In this document: positions 18,002-26,715 of the stretch, piece by piece
How positions within the stretch are numbered: the stretch's first letter is position 1
How the letters are laid out: each line of letters begins with the position of its first letter
Source: Collinsella sp.
GTDB lineage: Bacteria; Actinomycetota; Coriobacteriia; Coriobacteriales; Coriobacteriaceae
Assembly: GCA_031296755.1 (NCBI GenBank)
Contig: JAUMMZ010000021.1
Location: 62,001-126,000, forward strand
Direction of reading: 5' to 3'
Length of the DNA stretch: 64,000 bases
Made by a program: the position numbers and the translations under genes
Notes under the pieces: generated by a model
What the model saw: only the letters and a program-made list of their open reading frames with translations
Databases searched by the model: none
What the model was told of the DNA's origin: nothing

Positions 18002-18823
18002 CTAGGCGTCCAGGTAGACGCGCTGGGGTTGGTTGCGGCGACGAGCAAAGATGATGAGCGCCAGGCCCGCGATTACGAGCGGCAGGCTCAGCAACTGGCC
18101 CATGGTGATAACGCCACCCAGCAGATAGCCCAGCTGTGCATCGGGCACGCGCACAAACTCAATGAGGAAGCGGACGATGCCGTAACCCATCACAAACACG
18201 CCCATAAACGTGCCTTGGGGCAGTAGCGGCTTTTTGCGGCTAAGCACCTGCAGAATGCAAAAGAGCACGATGCCCTCAAGAAATGCCTCGTAGAGCTGGG
18301 AGGGGTGACGCGGCATATCGCCCGCGGTGCCACCGAAGACCACGCCCCAGGGCAGATCGGTCGGCTTGCCCCACAGCTCTCCGTTCACGAAGTTGGCGCA
18401 ACGTCCCAGGCACAAGGCCAGCGGCGCGCCGATGACGGCAAGGTCTGCCAAAGTCCAGGCGTCGAGCTTATACATGCGGCACACGATGATGCCGCCGATA
18501 ATGCCGCCCACCAAACCGCCATGGAAGCTCATGCCGCCCTCGTTGGTGGCAAAGATCTCGAGCGGGTGCGCCCAGTAGTAGCCATCACCGTAAAAGACGA
18601 CGTAGAACAGGCGCGCACCGATAATGAGGCCAAAGACCACGCCGACCACGACACTCGTCAGGTCGTCAATCGTGATGTTAAAGCCCCAGCGACGCTGCGT
18701 GCGGTACATGACGACTGCTGTGAGCAGGGCGCCGACCACGTAGGCCAGGCCGTACCAGTAGATGGTGATGGGGCCCGCCGAGATTGCGACGGGATCAAGC
18801 ATATGGTAGAGGTCGTTGAGCAT
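18002..18823 (-). CDS. lgt: Prolipoprotein diacylglyceryl transferase Lgt
   Basis: 273 residues with seven membrane segments. The family signatures are present: MSFHGGLVGGIIGG with the essential His, and GRCANFVNGELWGKPT corresponding to the RxGNFINGE(L/P)(W/F)GR motif. Lgt transfers diacylglycerol from phosphatidylglycerol to the lipobox cysteine of exported lipoproteins, such as the solute-binding protein at 45354. Start at 18823 follows GCAGGAGGATCGAT; the upstream 20-codon extension is not supported. Confidence 0.96.
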   Translation of the reverse strand: MLNDLYHMLDPVAISAGPITIYWYGLAYVVGALLTAVVMYRTQRRWGFNITIDDLTSVVVGVVFGLIIGARLFYVVFYGDGYYWAHPLEIFATNEGGMSFHGGLVGGIIGGIIVCRMYKLDAWTLADLAVIGAPLALCLGRCANFVNGELWGKPTDLPWGVVFGGTAGDMPRHPSQLYEAFLEGIVLFCILQVLSRKKPLLPQGTFMGVFVMGYGIVRFLIEFVRVPDAQLGYLLGGVITMGQLLSLPLVIAGLALIIFARRRNQPQRVYLDA

Positions 18824-18850
18824 ATCGATCCTCCTGCTCCCTACATACAA

Positions 18851-18882
18851 ATGCGGCCGCGGGCCTTGCGCCCGCAGCCGCA
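18851..18882. terminator. Hairpin downstream of the NifU-like gene
   Basis: ATGCGGCCGCGGGC and GCCCGCAGCCGCAT form a 14-bp stem with one mismatch. It lies between the NifU-like stop and the lgt start; a short T stretch follows only on the plus side (ATATTTGG). Confidence 0.6.
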
Positions 18883-18932
18883 TATTTGGGCGTAACGTCT
18901 ATGCGGAGTATGCCGTCCGCAGCTTTCGCAGC

Positions 18933-19211
18933 TTAGAACGGCGCGTACTCGTCGTACAGGTCCTCGGCCTCGCCGGAGGCATTGACCTGCTCAACGCGGG
19001 TAACGCCGGGCACATGCTCCTTCAGGATACGCTCAATGCCCATGGACAGGGTCAGCGAGCTCATGGGGCAGCCGGCGCAGGCGCCCTGCAGCTCCAGCTT
19101 GACGACACCCTCGTCGTCGACGCCCACATACTCCATATCGCCGCCATCGGCCTGCAGGTTGGGGCGAATCTCTTCAAGAACCTTCTTAAGCAGCTCTTCG
19201 TTAACAGCCAC
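18933..19211 (-). CDS. NifU C-terminal domain iron-sulfur scaffold protein
   Basis: 92 residues, a stand-alone NifU/Nfu C-terminal domain. It has RPNLQADGGDMEYVGVDDEG and the Fe-S cluster motif GACAGCPMSSLTL (CxxC), then GIERILKEHVPGV. Such proteins assemble or carry [4Fe-4S] clusters for enzymes like the radical SAM and dehydratase proteins in this window. AAAGGAGCCCC precedes the ATG. Confidence 0.92.
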   Translation of the reverse strand: MAVNEELLKKVLEEIRPNLQADGGDMEYVGVDDEGVVKLELQGACAGCPMSSLTLSMGIERILKEHVPGVTRVEQVNASGEAEDLYDEYAPF

Positions 19212-19383
19212 AGGGGCTCCTTTCTCACAATTACGCGGGCGCGTCCGCGGACAGAAGCTATGTTACTACAGCCGTGTACCCGCTCACGAGCCGTCCATGC
19301 GCGCAGACGCGACTTTCACGAGTAGTCAATTTGGGACGGGGCTCTTTTGGCTGCCTTTTGTTGCCAGCTGGCGTTGCCACGCG

Positions 19384-19908
19384 CTACTGCTGAACCCGCC
19401 CCTCGGTGCCGATGTGCACATCGACGATGACCTGGCGGTAGCTGATGCCACAGGAGTCGAGAATGCGGCGGCTGATGCGCCCATCATCGGTGTCGGCGTA
19501 CTTGTTGTCCAGGTAGACAACCTCGCCCACGCCCACCTGCGCCAAAATCTTGGCGCAGTCATGGCACGGGAACAGCGTGACGTAGACCGTGGAACCCTCG
19601 AGGTCCTTGAGCGAGCCACGGTAGTTGAGCACGGCGTTGGCCTCGGCATGGACCACGTAGTTGTGCTTGTCCTGCAGCGGGTCGTCGCTCGTACCCCACG
19701 GAAAAAAGTCGTCGTTAAGCGCCGAGGGTGTACCGTTGTAGCCCACCGAAAGGATGCGGTGGTTGGTGTTGGCGATGCACGCACCCACCTGCGTGTTGGG
19801 GTCCTTGCTGCGGCGCTGCGCGGCGATGGCCACGCTCATAAAGAACTCGTCCCAGCTAATGACGTCCAGGCGCTTGCCTGACGAAGTTTGATGAAGATCG
19901 TCCGACAT
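19384..19908 (-). CDS. Deoxycytidylate (dCMP) deaminase
   Basis: 174 residues. The zinc cytidine-deaminase motif is complete: HAEANAVLN with the catalytic Glu and the first ligand, then FPCHDCAKIL with two Cys ligands 35 residues on. The WDEFFMSVAIAAQRRSKDPN start and DPNTQVGACI match ComEB-type dCMP deaminases, which make dUMP for thymidylate synthesis. Start at 19908 is preceded by GAGGTGTCTGCC. Cytoplasmic. Confidence 0.92.
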   Translation of the reverse strand: MSDDLHQTSSGKRLDVISWDEFFMSVAIAAQRRSKDPNTQVGACIANTNHRILSVGYNGTPSALNDDFFPWGTSDDPLQDKHNYVVHAEANAVLNYRGSLKDLEGSTVYVTLFPCHDCAKILAQVGVGEVVYLDNKYADTDDGRISRRILDSCGISYRQVIVDVHIGTEGRVQQ

Positions 19909-19992
19909 GGCAGACACCTCCGTAATCGCAATAGTTTGACCCATTGTAGCAGGTGAAAGGTGGAGGCGTTTGTCCCACCGGCGCCCTCACCT

Positions 19993-20844
19993 TTACACGC
20001 GGCGGGGCTTTTGGTTGATGCGGTAGAGCTCGGCGAGACCCCGCAGCGTCAGCGCGTCGTCTACCGTCAGGCTATGGCCGACCAACGCCGCGAGCGCCTC
20101 GGCATCATCGCCGGTAATGACGATGGGCACGCTGCCCTCGCCCGCCGCCTTGGTCGAGCGCATCTCGGCAAGCACCATATCGAGCATGCCGTCGATGCGG
20201 GCCACCTCGCCCAAGACCACGCCCGAGCGCATGGCCTCGCGCGTGTTGCGACCGATCACATGCGTGGGTGCCGAGGGCTCGACCTGCGGCAGGCGCGCCG
20301 CAGCGGCCGAAAGCGAGCGGGCGCCAAGTGCCAGGCCCGGCGCGATGACGCCGCCGACAAAGGTTCCGTGCGTATCGATGACCTCGATATTGGTCGTCGT
20401 GCCCAGGTCGATCACGATGCACGGAGAGCCGTAGACGGCACGGGCCGCCACGGCATCGGCGATGCGGTCGGGGCCGATCTCGGCCGGGTCGTCGTAGTGC
20501 ACGGGCATGCCGGTCTTGAGGCCCGGCCCCACGGTGAGCGCGCGCCCCGTGCAGGTACGGGAAAGAGCCGCCTTCCACGGGCGCTCGAGCGCCGGCACCA
20601 CGCAGCTCAGCACGGCCGCCGTGGGCACGAGCGCGCCGGGCATGCCCGCATCAGCCGCCAGCGCGGCCATGACCTGCACGAGACGCATGCGCGCCTCGTC
20701 TGCTGTGATGCTCGACGGCGTGGTGATCTCGCACGTCGCAAGCGGACATTCCTGCGCCGCGGCCGAATCCTCTGCAAACAGGCCAAAGCGAATGAACGTG
20801 TTGCCCACGTCGACCGTCAATATATATGCGCACCCATTAAGCAT
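19993..20844 (-). CDS. coaX: Type III pantothenate kinase CoaX
   Basis: 283 residues. It carries the ASKHA phosphate motifs LTVDVGNTFIRFGLF at the N-terminus and IVIDLGTTTNIEVID in the middle, plus the type III signatures GPDRIADAVAA and GGVIAPGLALGARSL. It phosphorylates pantothenate, the first step of coenzyme A synthesis. AAAGGAGCGCCGACG precedes the ATG at 20844; an upstream 18-codon extension lacks support. Divergent to the OPT transporter. Confidence 0.95.
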   Translation of the reverse strand: MLNGCAYILTVDVGNTFIRFGLFAEDSAAAQECPLATCEITTPSSITADEARMRLVQVMAALAADAGMPGALVPTAAVLSCVVPALERPWKAALSRTCTGRALTVGPGLKTGMPVHYDDPAEIGPDRIADAVAARAVYGSPCIVIDLGTTTNIEVIDTHGTFVGGVIAPGLALGARSLSAAAARLPQVEPSAPTHVIGRNTREAMRSGVVLGEVARIDGMLDMVLAEMRSTKAAGEGSVPIVITGDDAEALAALVGHSLTVDDALTLRGLAELYRINQKPRRV

Positions 20845-21036
20845 CGTCGGCGCTCCTTTCGTCTGCCCAGCAGTATATCGCCTACCTAAACCAGTCATCC
20901 CAAAATGACTACCTTGCCGCTATACTGGTGCGCGGTCGTTTGCGAGCTCACGCGGCGGCCCTTGGTAACCCGACTTCCCGCGCCGTATCCGTAACGGCGA
21001 TCCCGGGGGAAGCGGATATACGCAAAGGAGTTTTAT

Positions 21037-22740
21037 ATGAGCAATCCCTCGAACCGCGCTTCGATGCGCGGGCAACTCACGCTGCGCGGCGTCGTCATCG
21101 GCGTCCTTGGCTGCGTGATCATCACGGCAAGCTCGGCCTACACCGCCCTCAAGATGGGCGCACTCCCCTGGCCGATCGTCTTCGCTGCCGTCATCTCGCT
21201 GTTCTTCCTTAAGCTCATGGGCAACGCCAGCCTCAACGAGGCCAACGTCACCCACACCATCATGTCCGCGGGCGCCATGGTCGCCGGCGGTCTGGCGTTT
21301 ACCATCCCGGGCGCCTGGATGCTGGGCTATGCCGACCAGATCAGCTGGCTCGACATGTTTATCGTGGCGCTCGCCGGCACCATCCTGGGCCTGTTGGCCA
21401 CGGCACTCATCCACCGTCACTTTATCGTGGACGCCGCACTTGAGTTCCCCACCGGCAACGCCGCGGCTCAGACCCTGCGTGCGACCGAGGCCGGCGGCAA
21501 GACCGGCAAGCAGCTCTTTGGCTCCATGGCCATCGCCGGCATCTACAGCGTGCTGCGCGACGCCCTGGGCGTGGTGCCCAGCATGCTGTGCACGCTCAAT
21601 ATCCCCGGCGTGACCTTTGCCATCTACAACTCGCCCATGTTGCTCTCCGTCGGCTTCCTCGTGGGCTTCGCCCCCGTCGCGTTCTGGTTTGCCGGCGCGC
21701 TGCTGGGCAATTTTGGCATCATCGTCGGCGGCACCGCTGCCGGTCTGTTTGACGTTATGACCGCGCAGGGCATTGTTAAGTCCCTGGGTATGGGCCTCAT
21801 GATGGGCTTTGGCGTCGCCGTCGTCCTCAAGGACATCCTGCCGCAGGTCGCCGGTATCGTCCGCGGTCTTGCCGCCGACAGCTCCACCGACACCGACGAG
21901 CAGTCGCTCATCTCGGGCTCCCTTGAGCTCGACGCCGGCATCATCGGCCTGGGCGCTGTCGCCATCGCCGTGATCATCGCCATCGCGCTCGACCTTGGTC
22001 CCGTCCCGGCCGTCATCGTGACGCTGTTCACCTTTGTCACCACCATCATGAGCGCACAGAGCTGCGGCCAGACGGGCATCGACCCCATGGAGATCTTTGG
22101 CCTCATCGTTATGCTCATCGTGGCTGCCTTCGCGCAGCTCGCGCAGGTTAAACTGTTCTTTATCGCCGGCATCGTGGCCGTAGCGTGCGGCCTTGCGGGC
22201 GACGTCATGAACGACTTTAAGGCCGGCGCCGTGCTGGGCACCAACCCGCGTGCACAGTGGGTCGGCCAGGCCATCGGCGGCATCGTGGGCGCCCTGGTCG
22301 CTGCCGCCGTCATGGTCGCGCTCGTAACCGCCTATGGTCCGGACGCCTTTGGACCCGACAAGAGCTTTGTGGCCGCGCAGGCAAGCGTCGTCGCCACCAT
22401 GGTCTCGGGCATCCCGAGCGTGCCGTGGTTTGCGGGCGGCTTTATCGCCGGCATCGTCATGTACTGGCTCGGCATTCCGGCCATGATGATCGGCCTGGGC
22501 GTGTACCTGCCGTTCTACATGTCGCTCACGGCTTTCCTGGGCTCCTGCGTTAAGCTCGCCTACGACAAGTGGGCCGCTCACCGCGACGCCGAGGCCGGTC
22601 TTTCGGACGAGAAAAAGGCCGCCAAGGACGCCGCCTTCCAGGAGCAGGGCCTGGTTGTCGCCAGCGGCCTGCTCGGTGGCGAGTCTATTGTCGGCGTTAT
22701 CCTGGCGTTTGTCTCTGTTGGCTTAAGCCTGCTGGGCTAA
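21037..22740 (+). CDS. OPT family oligopeptide transporter
   Basis: 567 residues, almost entirely hydrophobic, with about 14-15 membrane segments. Signatures include TLRGVVIGVLGCVIITASSAY at the N-terminus, NEANVTHTIMSAG, FPTGNAAAQTLRATE and a C-terminal VYLPFYMSLTAFLGSCVKL. These are OPT-superfamily motifs of the bacterial oligopeptide-transporter branch. Proton-coupled uptake of peptides is the family role; the substrate here is not known. AAAGGAG lies ten bases before the ATG. Confidence 0.9.
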   Translation: MSNPSNRASMRGQLTLRGVVIGVLGCVIITASSAYTALKMGALPWPIVFAAVISLFFLKLMGNASLNEANVTHTIMSAGAMVAGGLAFTIPGAWMLGYADQISWLDMFIVALAGTILGLLATALIHRHFIVDAALEFPTGNAAAQTLRATEAGGKTGKQLFGSMAIAGIYSVLRDALGVVPSMLCTLNIPGVTFAIYNSPMLLSVGFLVGFAPVAFWFAGALLGNFGIIVGGTAAGLFDVMTAQGIVKSLGMGLMMGFGVAVVLKDILPQVAGIVRGLAADSSTDTDEQSLISGSLELDAGIIGLGAVAIAVIIAIALDLGPVPAVIVTLFTFVTTIMSAQSCGQTGIDPMEIFGLIVMLIVAAFAQLAQVKLFFIAGIVAVACGLAGDVMNDFKAGAVLGTNPRAQWVGQAIGGIVGALVAAAVMVALVTAYGPDAFGPDKSFVAAQASVVATMVSGIPSVPWFAGGFIAGIVMYWLGIPAMMIGLGVYLPFYMSLTAFLGSCVKLAYDKWAAHRDAEAGLSDEKKAAKDAAFQEQGLVVASGLLGGESIVGVILAFVSVGLSLLG

Positions 22741-22781
22741 GCTGAGCAGCTGCTCGACAGCAACCATATTGCCTACGGCTT

Positions 22782-22821
22782 GCCCGGCCGGTAGCTTTCA
22801 CGGCTGCTGACCGGGCTTTTT
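22782..22821 (+). terminator. Terminator of the OPT gene
   Basis: GCCCGGCCGGTAGC-TTTCAC-GGCTGCTGACCGGGC followed by TTTTT, 40 bp after the stop codon. Confidence 0.9.
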
Positions 22822-22836
22822 GATATCGAAACAAAG

Positions 22837-22874
22837 AAAGGCCGGCGTGCTGCATATGACAGCGCGCCGGCCTT
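22837..22874 (-). terminator. Terminator of the surface protein gene
   Basis: AAGGCCGGCGTGCTG and CAGCGCGCCGGCCTT form a 15-bp stem with one mismatch, followed by TTTC on the minus strand. It lies downstream of the giant surface protein and convergent with the OPT terminator. Confidence 0.8.
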
Positions 22875-22940
22875 ATCGTTTGGCTATCGAGACGGTCCCG
22901 CTATGAATTGGAATTCGCTGCAGAGCCGACGTCCGAATCA

Positions 22941-25900
22941 CTACATCTGCTTGCGACGACGATCGCTCAGCGTCACACCAGCGGCCACGAGGGTGATACC
23001 GCCGATGACGAACACCTCGCCCGCAAGAGCGGAGTCATCGCCAGTCTGGGCGAGCGCGGCCGACGTGGTCTGCTTCTTGGCAGCAGACGCCTTTGCGGCG
23101 GCCTGCGTAACCTGGGGCTTGGCCTGAGGCTTGCCCTGCGGCTCAGCCTTGGGATGATACTTGTCGTACTCGGCCTGCGCGGCAGCCAGGGCATCCTTGG
23201 CATCGCCAAGCTCAGCCAGCGCGGCGGCATAGGCGTCGTTGGCATCGGACAGCTTGGCATCGGCATCGCTCAGAGCAGCCTTGAGACCAGCGGCGGCATC
23301 GACGGCAGCCTTATAGCGAGCGTAGGCAGCGTTCAGCTTGACCAGCTTCTCGTTGCCCGTCGTGCCCGCGGCAAGGGATGCCTTGTGGTCGACAGCCTCA
23401 AGATCAGCCTTGAGCGCCTCGTCGCTGGCAAGCTCGGCCTTGGCCTTGACGATCTCGAAGTTCGCATCGACGACGGCTTCGTTGGCGGCCTCGAGCTGCT
23501 TCTGGGCATCGGCGACGCCGGCGACGGCGGCGTAATAGGCGACCTTGGCGTCGTCGACCGCTTTTTGGGCTCCAGCGAAGCGCTCGAAGGCCTTGTTCGC
23601 GGTAGCCAGCTCACCCTCGGCAGCCTTGACCTTGGCCTGCGCATCGGACACAGCCTGTGCCTTGGCGGCAACCGCCTGCTTGGCGTCCGAAAGAGCGGTC
23701 GCGGCTTGCGTATCTGCGGTCTGGGCCTTGTCAACGCCAGCCTGGGCAGTGTCGTCGGCCTTCTTGGCATCGTCAAGCGTGCCCTGCTTGTTCGCAAGAT
23801 CCGTCTTGGCGGCCTCGCGCTTGGCGGTAAGATCCTTGACCGAAGCAGTGGCGTTGTCATACGCCTCATTGGCCTGATCGGATTTTGCCTTGGCGGCATC
23901 GCGGGCGCTGCGAGCCTTCGCCTTGTGAGCAGCGGCCTCGGCGGCCTTCGTCTTGCTGTCAGCAAGCGTAGCGTTTGCCTTATCGAGAGCTGCCTGGGCA
24001 GTAGCGGCCTTGCTCTTGGCGGCATCGAGGTTCTGCTTGAGGGACTCGATGTCGATTCCGCCGAGCGCGTCCTTCGCGGCGTCGTATGCCGTCTTCGCGG
24101 CGGCGGTGCCGGACTTAGCCTTCTCGTACTCACCCTTGGCGGTGTTCATGTTCGTGTCGGCCGCGGTATAGGCGTCGCGAGCGCTTTCTTGCTTATCCAA
24201 TGCGTCAGAATAAGCCGTTCCGGCAGTCCCGAAGTTCTTCTGCGCCTCCGCCAGCTTACTCTGTAGCTGCTTCAGCTGCTCCTTCTGCTCCTGAGTGCCG
24301 CCTGCATTGTAGGCGGAATCGATATAGTCGGTGACGAGCTTCTTGAACTCGGAGACAGTGAAGTCCTTCTGCCCCGTGCTTCCACTATAGTCGAAAATGG
24401 TTACCTCGGAATCGGTGTTCTTACCGCTACCGGTTGCGATGCCGATAGCCTTCGCACCGGCATCGATGATGTTGAGATAGTGTCCGCACTCATGGTAGAT
24501 GCTGTTGTAGTGCTGGTAGATATAGTAGGAATCATATCGGTGGCTGCCGAGTTCGTCGCCATACTGTGCAACGTACTTATCGAATGCCTCTTTCTCCTGG
24601 GTGTAGAGACCGGTATATGGCCAGCCGAGGGTATCCTCGGTTTCGCCTCCGGTGTATGCTCCGCCGCCGCCTGCAAGGTTCTCACCTTGATCGAAATAGC
24701 AGTTCGAGTGTCCCCAGATGTTCGATGAATATGATGTATTAAGTGCGGCTGCCGCAGTCATGCGGAGGCTGACGCTGAGCTCCGACTGGCCGTTCGCCTT
24801 GCGAAGGTTGTTCTGGGTATCGAGGTAGGTCAGGGCGTTGCGCATCTGCTCCAAGGAAAGCGGATTGGTGTCGCGAGACATGTCCTGATCGACGTACTTG
24901 TCATACCAGTCCTGTTTATCCGTCGTCCCCATGAGCATCGATACGGCAGTGCTTGCATTCGACTTCTGCGTTGCTGTGAACTGGCTGCCGCCGATAATGT
25001 AGTTCATGAAGCCGAACATGCCCTGGCTGATGACATTCTGGTCTACGGTCATGTTCGACTTGAGGTCGACAATCTGCTGGTTAAGCTTCTCGACCTCGGC
25101 GTTTGCGGCGTCGTATGCATTATGCGCGTCGGTTACTTCAGCACGAGCCTGATCGAACTCGTTGCTCTTCTGCTGACGAACCTCGACGAGTCGGTCGTAC
25201 TCCGCCTTCTTGTCGGCCTCGGTCTGCTGGGCCTGCTCGTATGCCGTCTTCGCGGCGTCACGCTTACTGGCCGCGTCCTTGTACTCCCTGTTTACCGCAT
25301 CGTATGCAGACTGGGCAGATGCCACAGCAGCGTTGGCGGCGTTGGCCTTCTCCTGCGCGGCGGTGACGGTAGTCTGCGCAGCCTGCAGATTCGCCTGTGC
25401 GGTGGCGTCTGCAGTCGTCGCGGCTTCGAGCGCGTCCTGCGCGGTCTTGAGCTCACCAGCAGCAGCGATCTTGGCGGCCTCAAGCGCGCTCAGGTCAACA
25501 CCCGTACCCGAGACGGCAGCATCGAGCGCGGCCTGCGCCTGGTTGAACTTCTGCTGGGCGTTATCGCGCGCGGTGGTTGCGGCTGCGAGAGCAGCGGCAG
25601 TCTCCTGCTTCTTGGCCTGGGCAGTCGTCAAAGCTGCCTCGATATTCTGCTTTTCCTGCTGGGCGCTGGCCTCGGCAGCCTTGGCCTGGTCCAGATTGGC
25701 CTGTGCAGCAGTAACGGCCTTATTGGCGTCATCGAGCTTTGCCTGCGCGTCCTCGACGGCCTTCTTGGCGGCCTCGTACTCGTCCATACCCATGGCCTCG
25801 AGCTTGGCCTGGGCATCATCGAGGGCCTTCTTGGCTTCGTCGCGCTTTGTCTCGGCATCCTTGAGCGCCTGGGTCTTTTCATCGACGCTCTTGTTGGCCT

Positions 25901-26408
25901 GTTCGAGCTGATCGTTCAGGTCGCCCAGCTTCTTCTGCTGCTGCTCGGTCTTTTCGACGGCCGCTTTAAGCTCGTCAATCTTCTCCTGAAGCGCGGCTAC
26001 CTCGGCCTCGTTCTGCTCGGCGGCGTTATCGGTCACGGCCTGCGAGGCCTGATTCTTTTGCTGCTGCGCCTGCTTTTGAGACTGGCCCGCCGCGTCGGCC
26101 TTCTTCTGGGCGGCATCGTAGGCGGCCTGAGCGTCCTTGAGCTGCTTTGCCGACTCCTCGGCCAGCTGGGCAGCCGTCTTTACGACCGCTTGGTTACCGG
26201 CGGTAACGGTATTCTCTACAGAACTACCCCCCCCCTGAACAGAATCGCCGTTATCGGTTGACGGTGCGGCGATTGCCGCCAGCGGCGACATGAGCGGCTG
26301 AGCGATGAGGCCCGCCGTCAAAACGGTTGCGACGGCGCGGTTGGCAACGCCCTTGACGTTGACGGCCTTGGCCCGAGGCTCAAAGTGTTGTGGACTGTAG
26401 TTTGCCAT
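22941..26408 (-). CDS. Cell-wall-anchored giant coiled-coil protein with a CAP domain
   Basis: 1155 residues. A signal peptide (about 20-50, ending LAAIAAPS) leads into long Ala/Lys/Glu/Gln-rich coiled coil (about 75-450). A CAP (CRISP/PR-1) domain at about 455-705 shows WGHSNCYF, GENLAGGGG and YHECGHYLNII. A second coiled coil (about 705-1085) follows, then a sortase-type tail: LAQTGDD, a hydrophobic helix and DRRRKQM. It should be exported and anchored to the wall as a rod or adhesin-like protein. The CAP segment is less alanine-biased and its codon use looks different from the flanks, as if inserted. Repetitive DNA makes length variation likely. Confidence 0.85.
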   Translation of the reverse strand: MANYSPQHFEPRAKAVNVKGVANRAVATVLTAGLIAQPLMSPLAAIAAPSTDNGDSVQGGGSSVENTVTAGNQAVVKTAAQLAEESAKQLKDAQAAYDAAQKKADAAGQSQKQAQQQKNQASQAVTDNAAEQNEAEVAALQEKIDELKAAVEKTEQQQKKLGDLNDQLEQANKSVDEKTQALKDAETKRDEAKKALDDAQAKLEAMGMDEYEAAKKAVEDAQAKLDDANKAVTAAQANLDQAKAAEASAQQEKQNIEAALTTAQAKKQETAAALAAATTARDNAQQKFNQAQAALDAAVSGTGVDLSALEAAKIAAAGELKTAQDALEAATTADATAQANLQAAQTTVTAAQEKANAANAAVASAQSAYDAVNREYKDAASKRDAAKTAYEQAQQTEADKKAEYDRLVEVRQQKSNEFDQARAEVTDAHNAYDAANAEVEKLNQQIVDLKSNMTVDQNVISQGMFGFMNYIIGGSQFTATQKSNASTAVSMLMGTTDKQDWYDKYVDQDMSRDTNPLSLEQMRNALTYLDTQNNLRKANGQSELSVSLRMTAAAALNTSYSSNIWGHSNCYFDQGENLAGGGGAYTGGETEDTLGWPYTGLYTQEKEAFDKYVAQYGDELGSHRYDSYYIYQHYNSIYHECGHYLNIIDAGAKAIGIATGSGKNTDSEVTIFDYSGSTGQKDFTVSEFKKLVTDYIDSAYNAGGTQEQKEQLKQLQSKLAEAQKNFGTAGTAYSDALDKQESARDAYTAADTNMNTAKGEYEKAKSGTAAAKTAYDAAKDALGGIDIESLKQNLDAAKSKAATAQAALDKANATLADSKTKAAEAAAHKAKARSARDAAKAKSDQANEAYDNATASVKDLTAKREAAKTDLANKQGTLDDAKKADDTAQAGVDKAQTADTQAATALSDAKQAVAAKAQAVSDAQAKVKAAEGELATANKAFERFAGAQKAVDDAKVAYYAAVAGVADAQKQLEAANEAVVDANFEIVKAKAELASDEALKADLEAVDHKASLAAGTTGNEKLVKLNAAYARYKAAVDAAAGLKAALSDADAKLSDANDAYAAALAELGDAKDALAAAQAEYDKYHPKAEPQGKPQAKPQVTQAAAKASAAKKQTTSAALAQTGDDSALAGEVFVIGGITLVAAGVTLSDRRRKQM

Positions 26409-26473
26409 GGCTTTCTCCCTTTGACACGGATGTATCCATACGCTTCAAAATGTAGGAGCTGATTTTTGAATTC

Positions 26474-26488
26474 TGTTGCGCAACATTG
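26474..26488 (-). promoter_or_regulatory. Candidate operator, TGTTGCGCAACA palindrome (copy 2)
   Basis: CAATGTTGCGCAACA on the minus strand, identical over 15 bases to 10233-10247 and lying about 66-80 bp before the surface protein start codon. The rest of the 307-bp divergent intergenic region (26409-26715) holds the promoters of both flanking genes; nothing else was recognised there. Confidence 0.5.
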
Positions 26489-26715
26489 GTCACCGGCGGA
26501 TTTTTTTAAATTCACGCTCTCGTGCTTCACAGTTTCGTCACATTTGAAGGAGCTGGTGCATCATATTCTCGCGGGATGGAATTGAGCCTGTGATTTGCAT
26601 TTGCTCCCGCGTCATCCGCCCTATCGGATTCCGCATCCAACAGACACCCCGCCCGCCACGGTGTAGAGTTAGGACAACGGGCGCGTTGCGCGGACCGCGC
26701 TGGAACGAGGTGGAC

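Noticed and set aside
20920..22581. 553-codon minus-strand frame over the OPT transporter
   Set aside because: His/Asp/Gly-rich shadow of a membrane protein gene; the plus-strand OPT frame has clear signatures and a ribosome site.
22908..26261. Plus-strand frames of 379-452 codons over the coiled-coil surface protein
   Set aside because: Leu/Gly/Ser-rich antisense of Ala/Lys/Glu repeats; no signal or motif.
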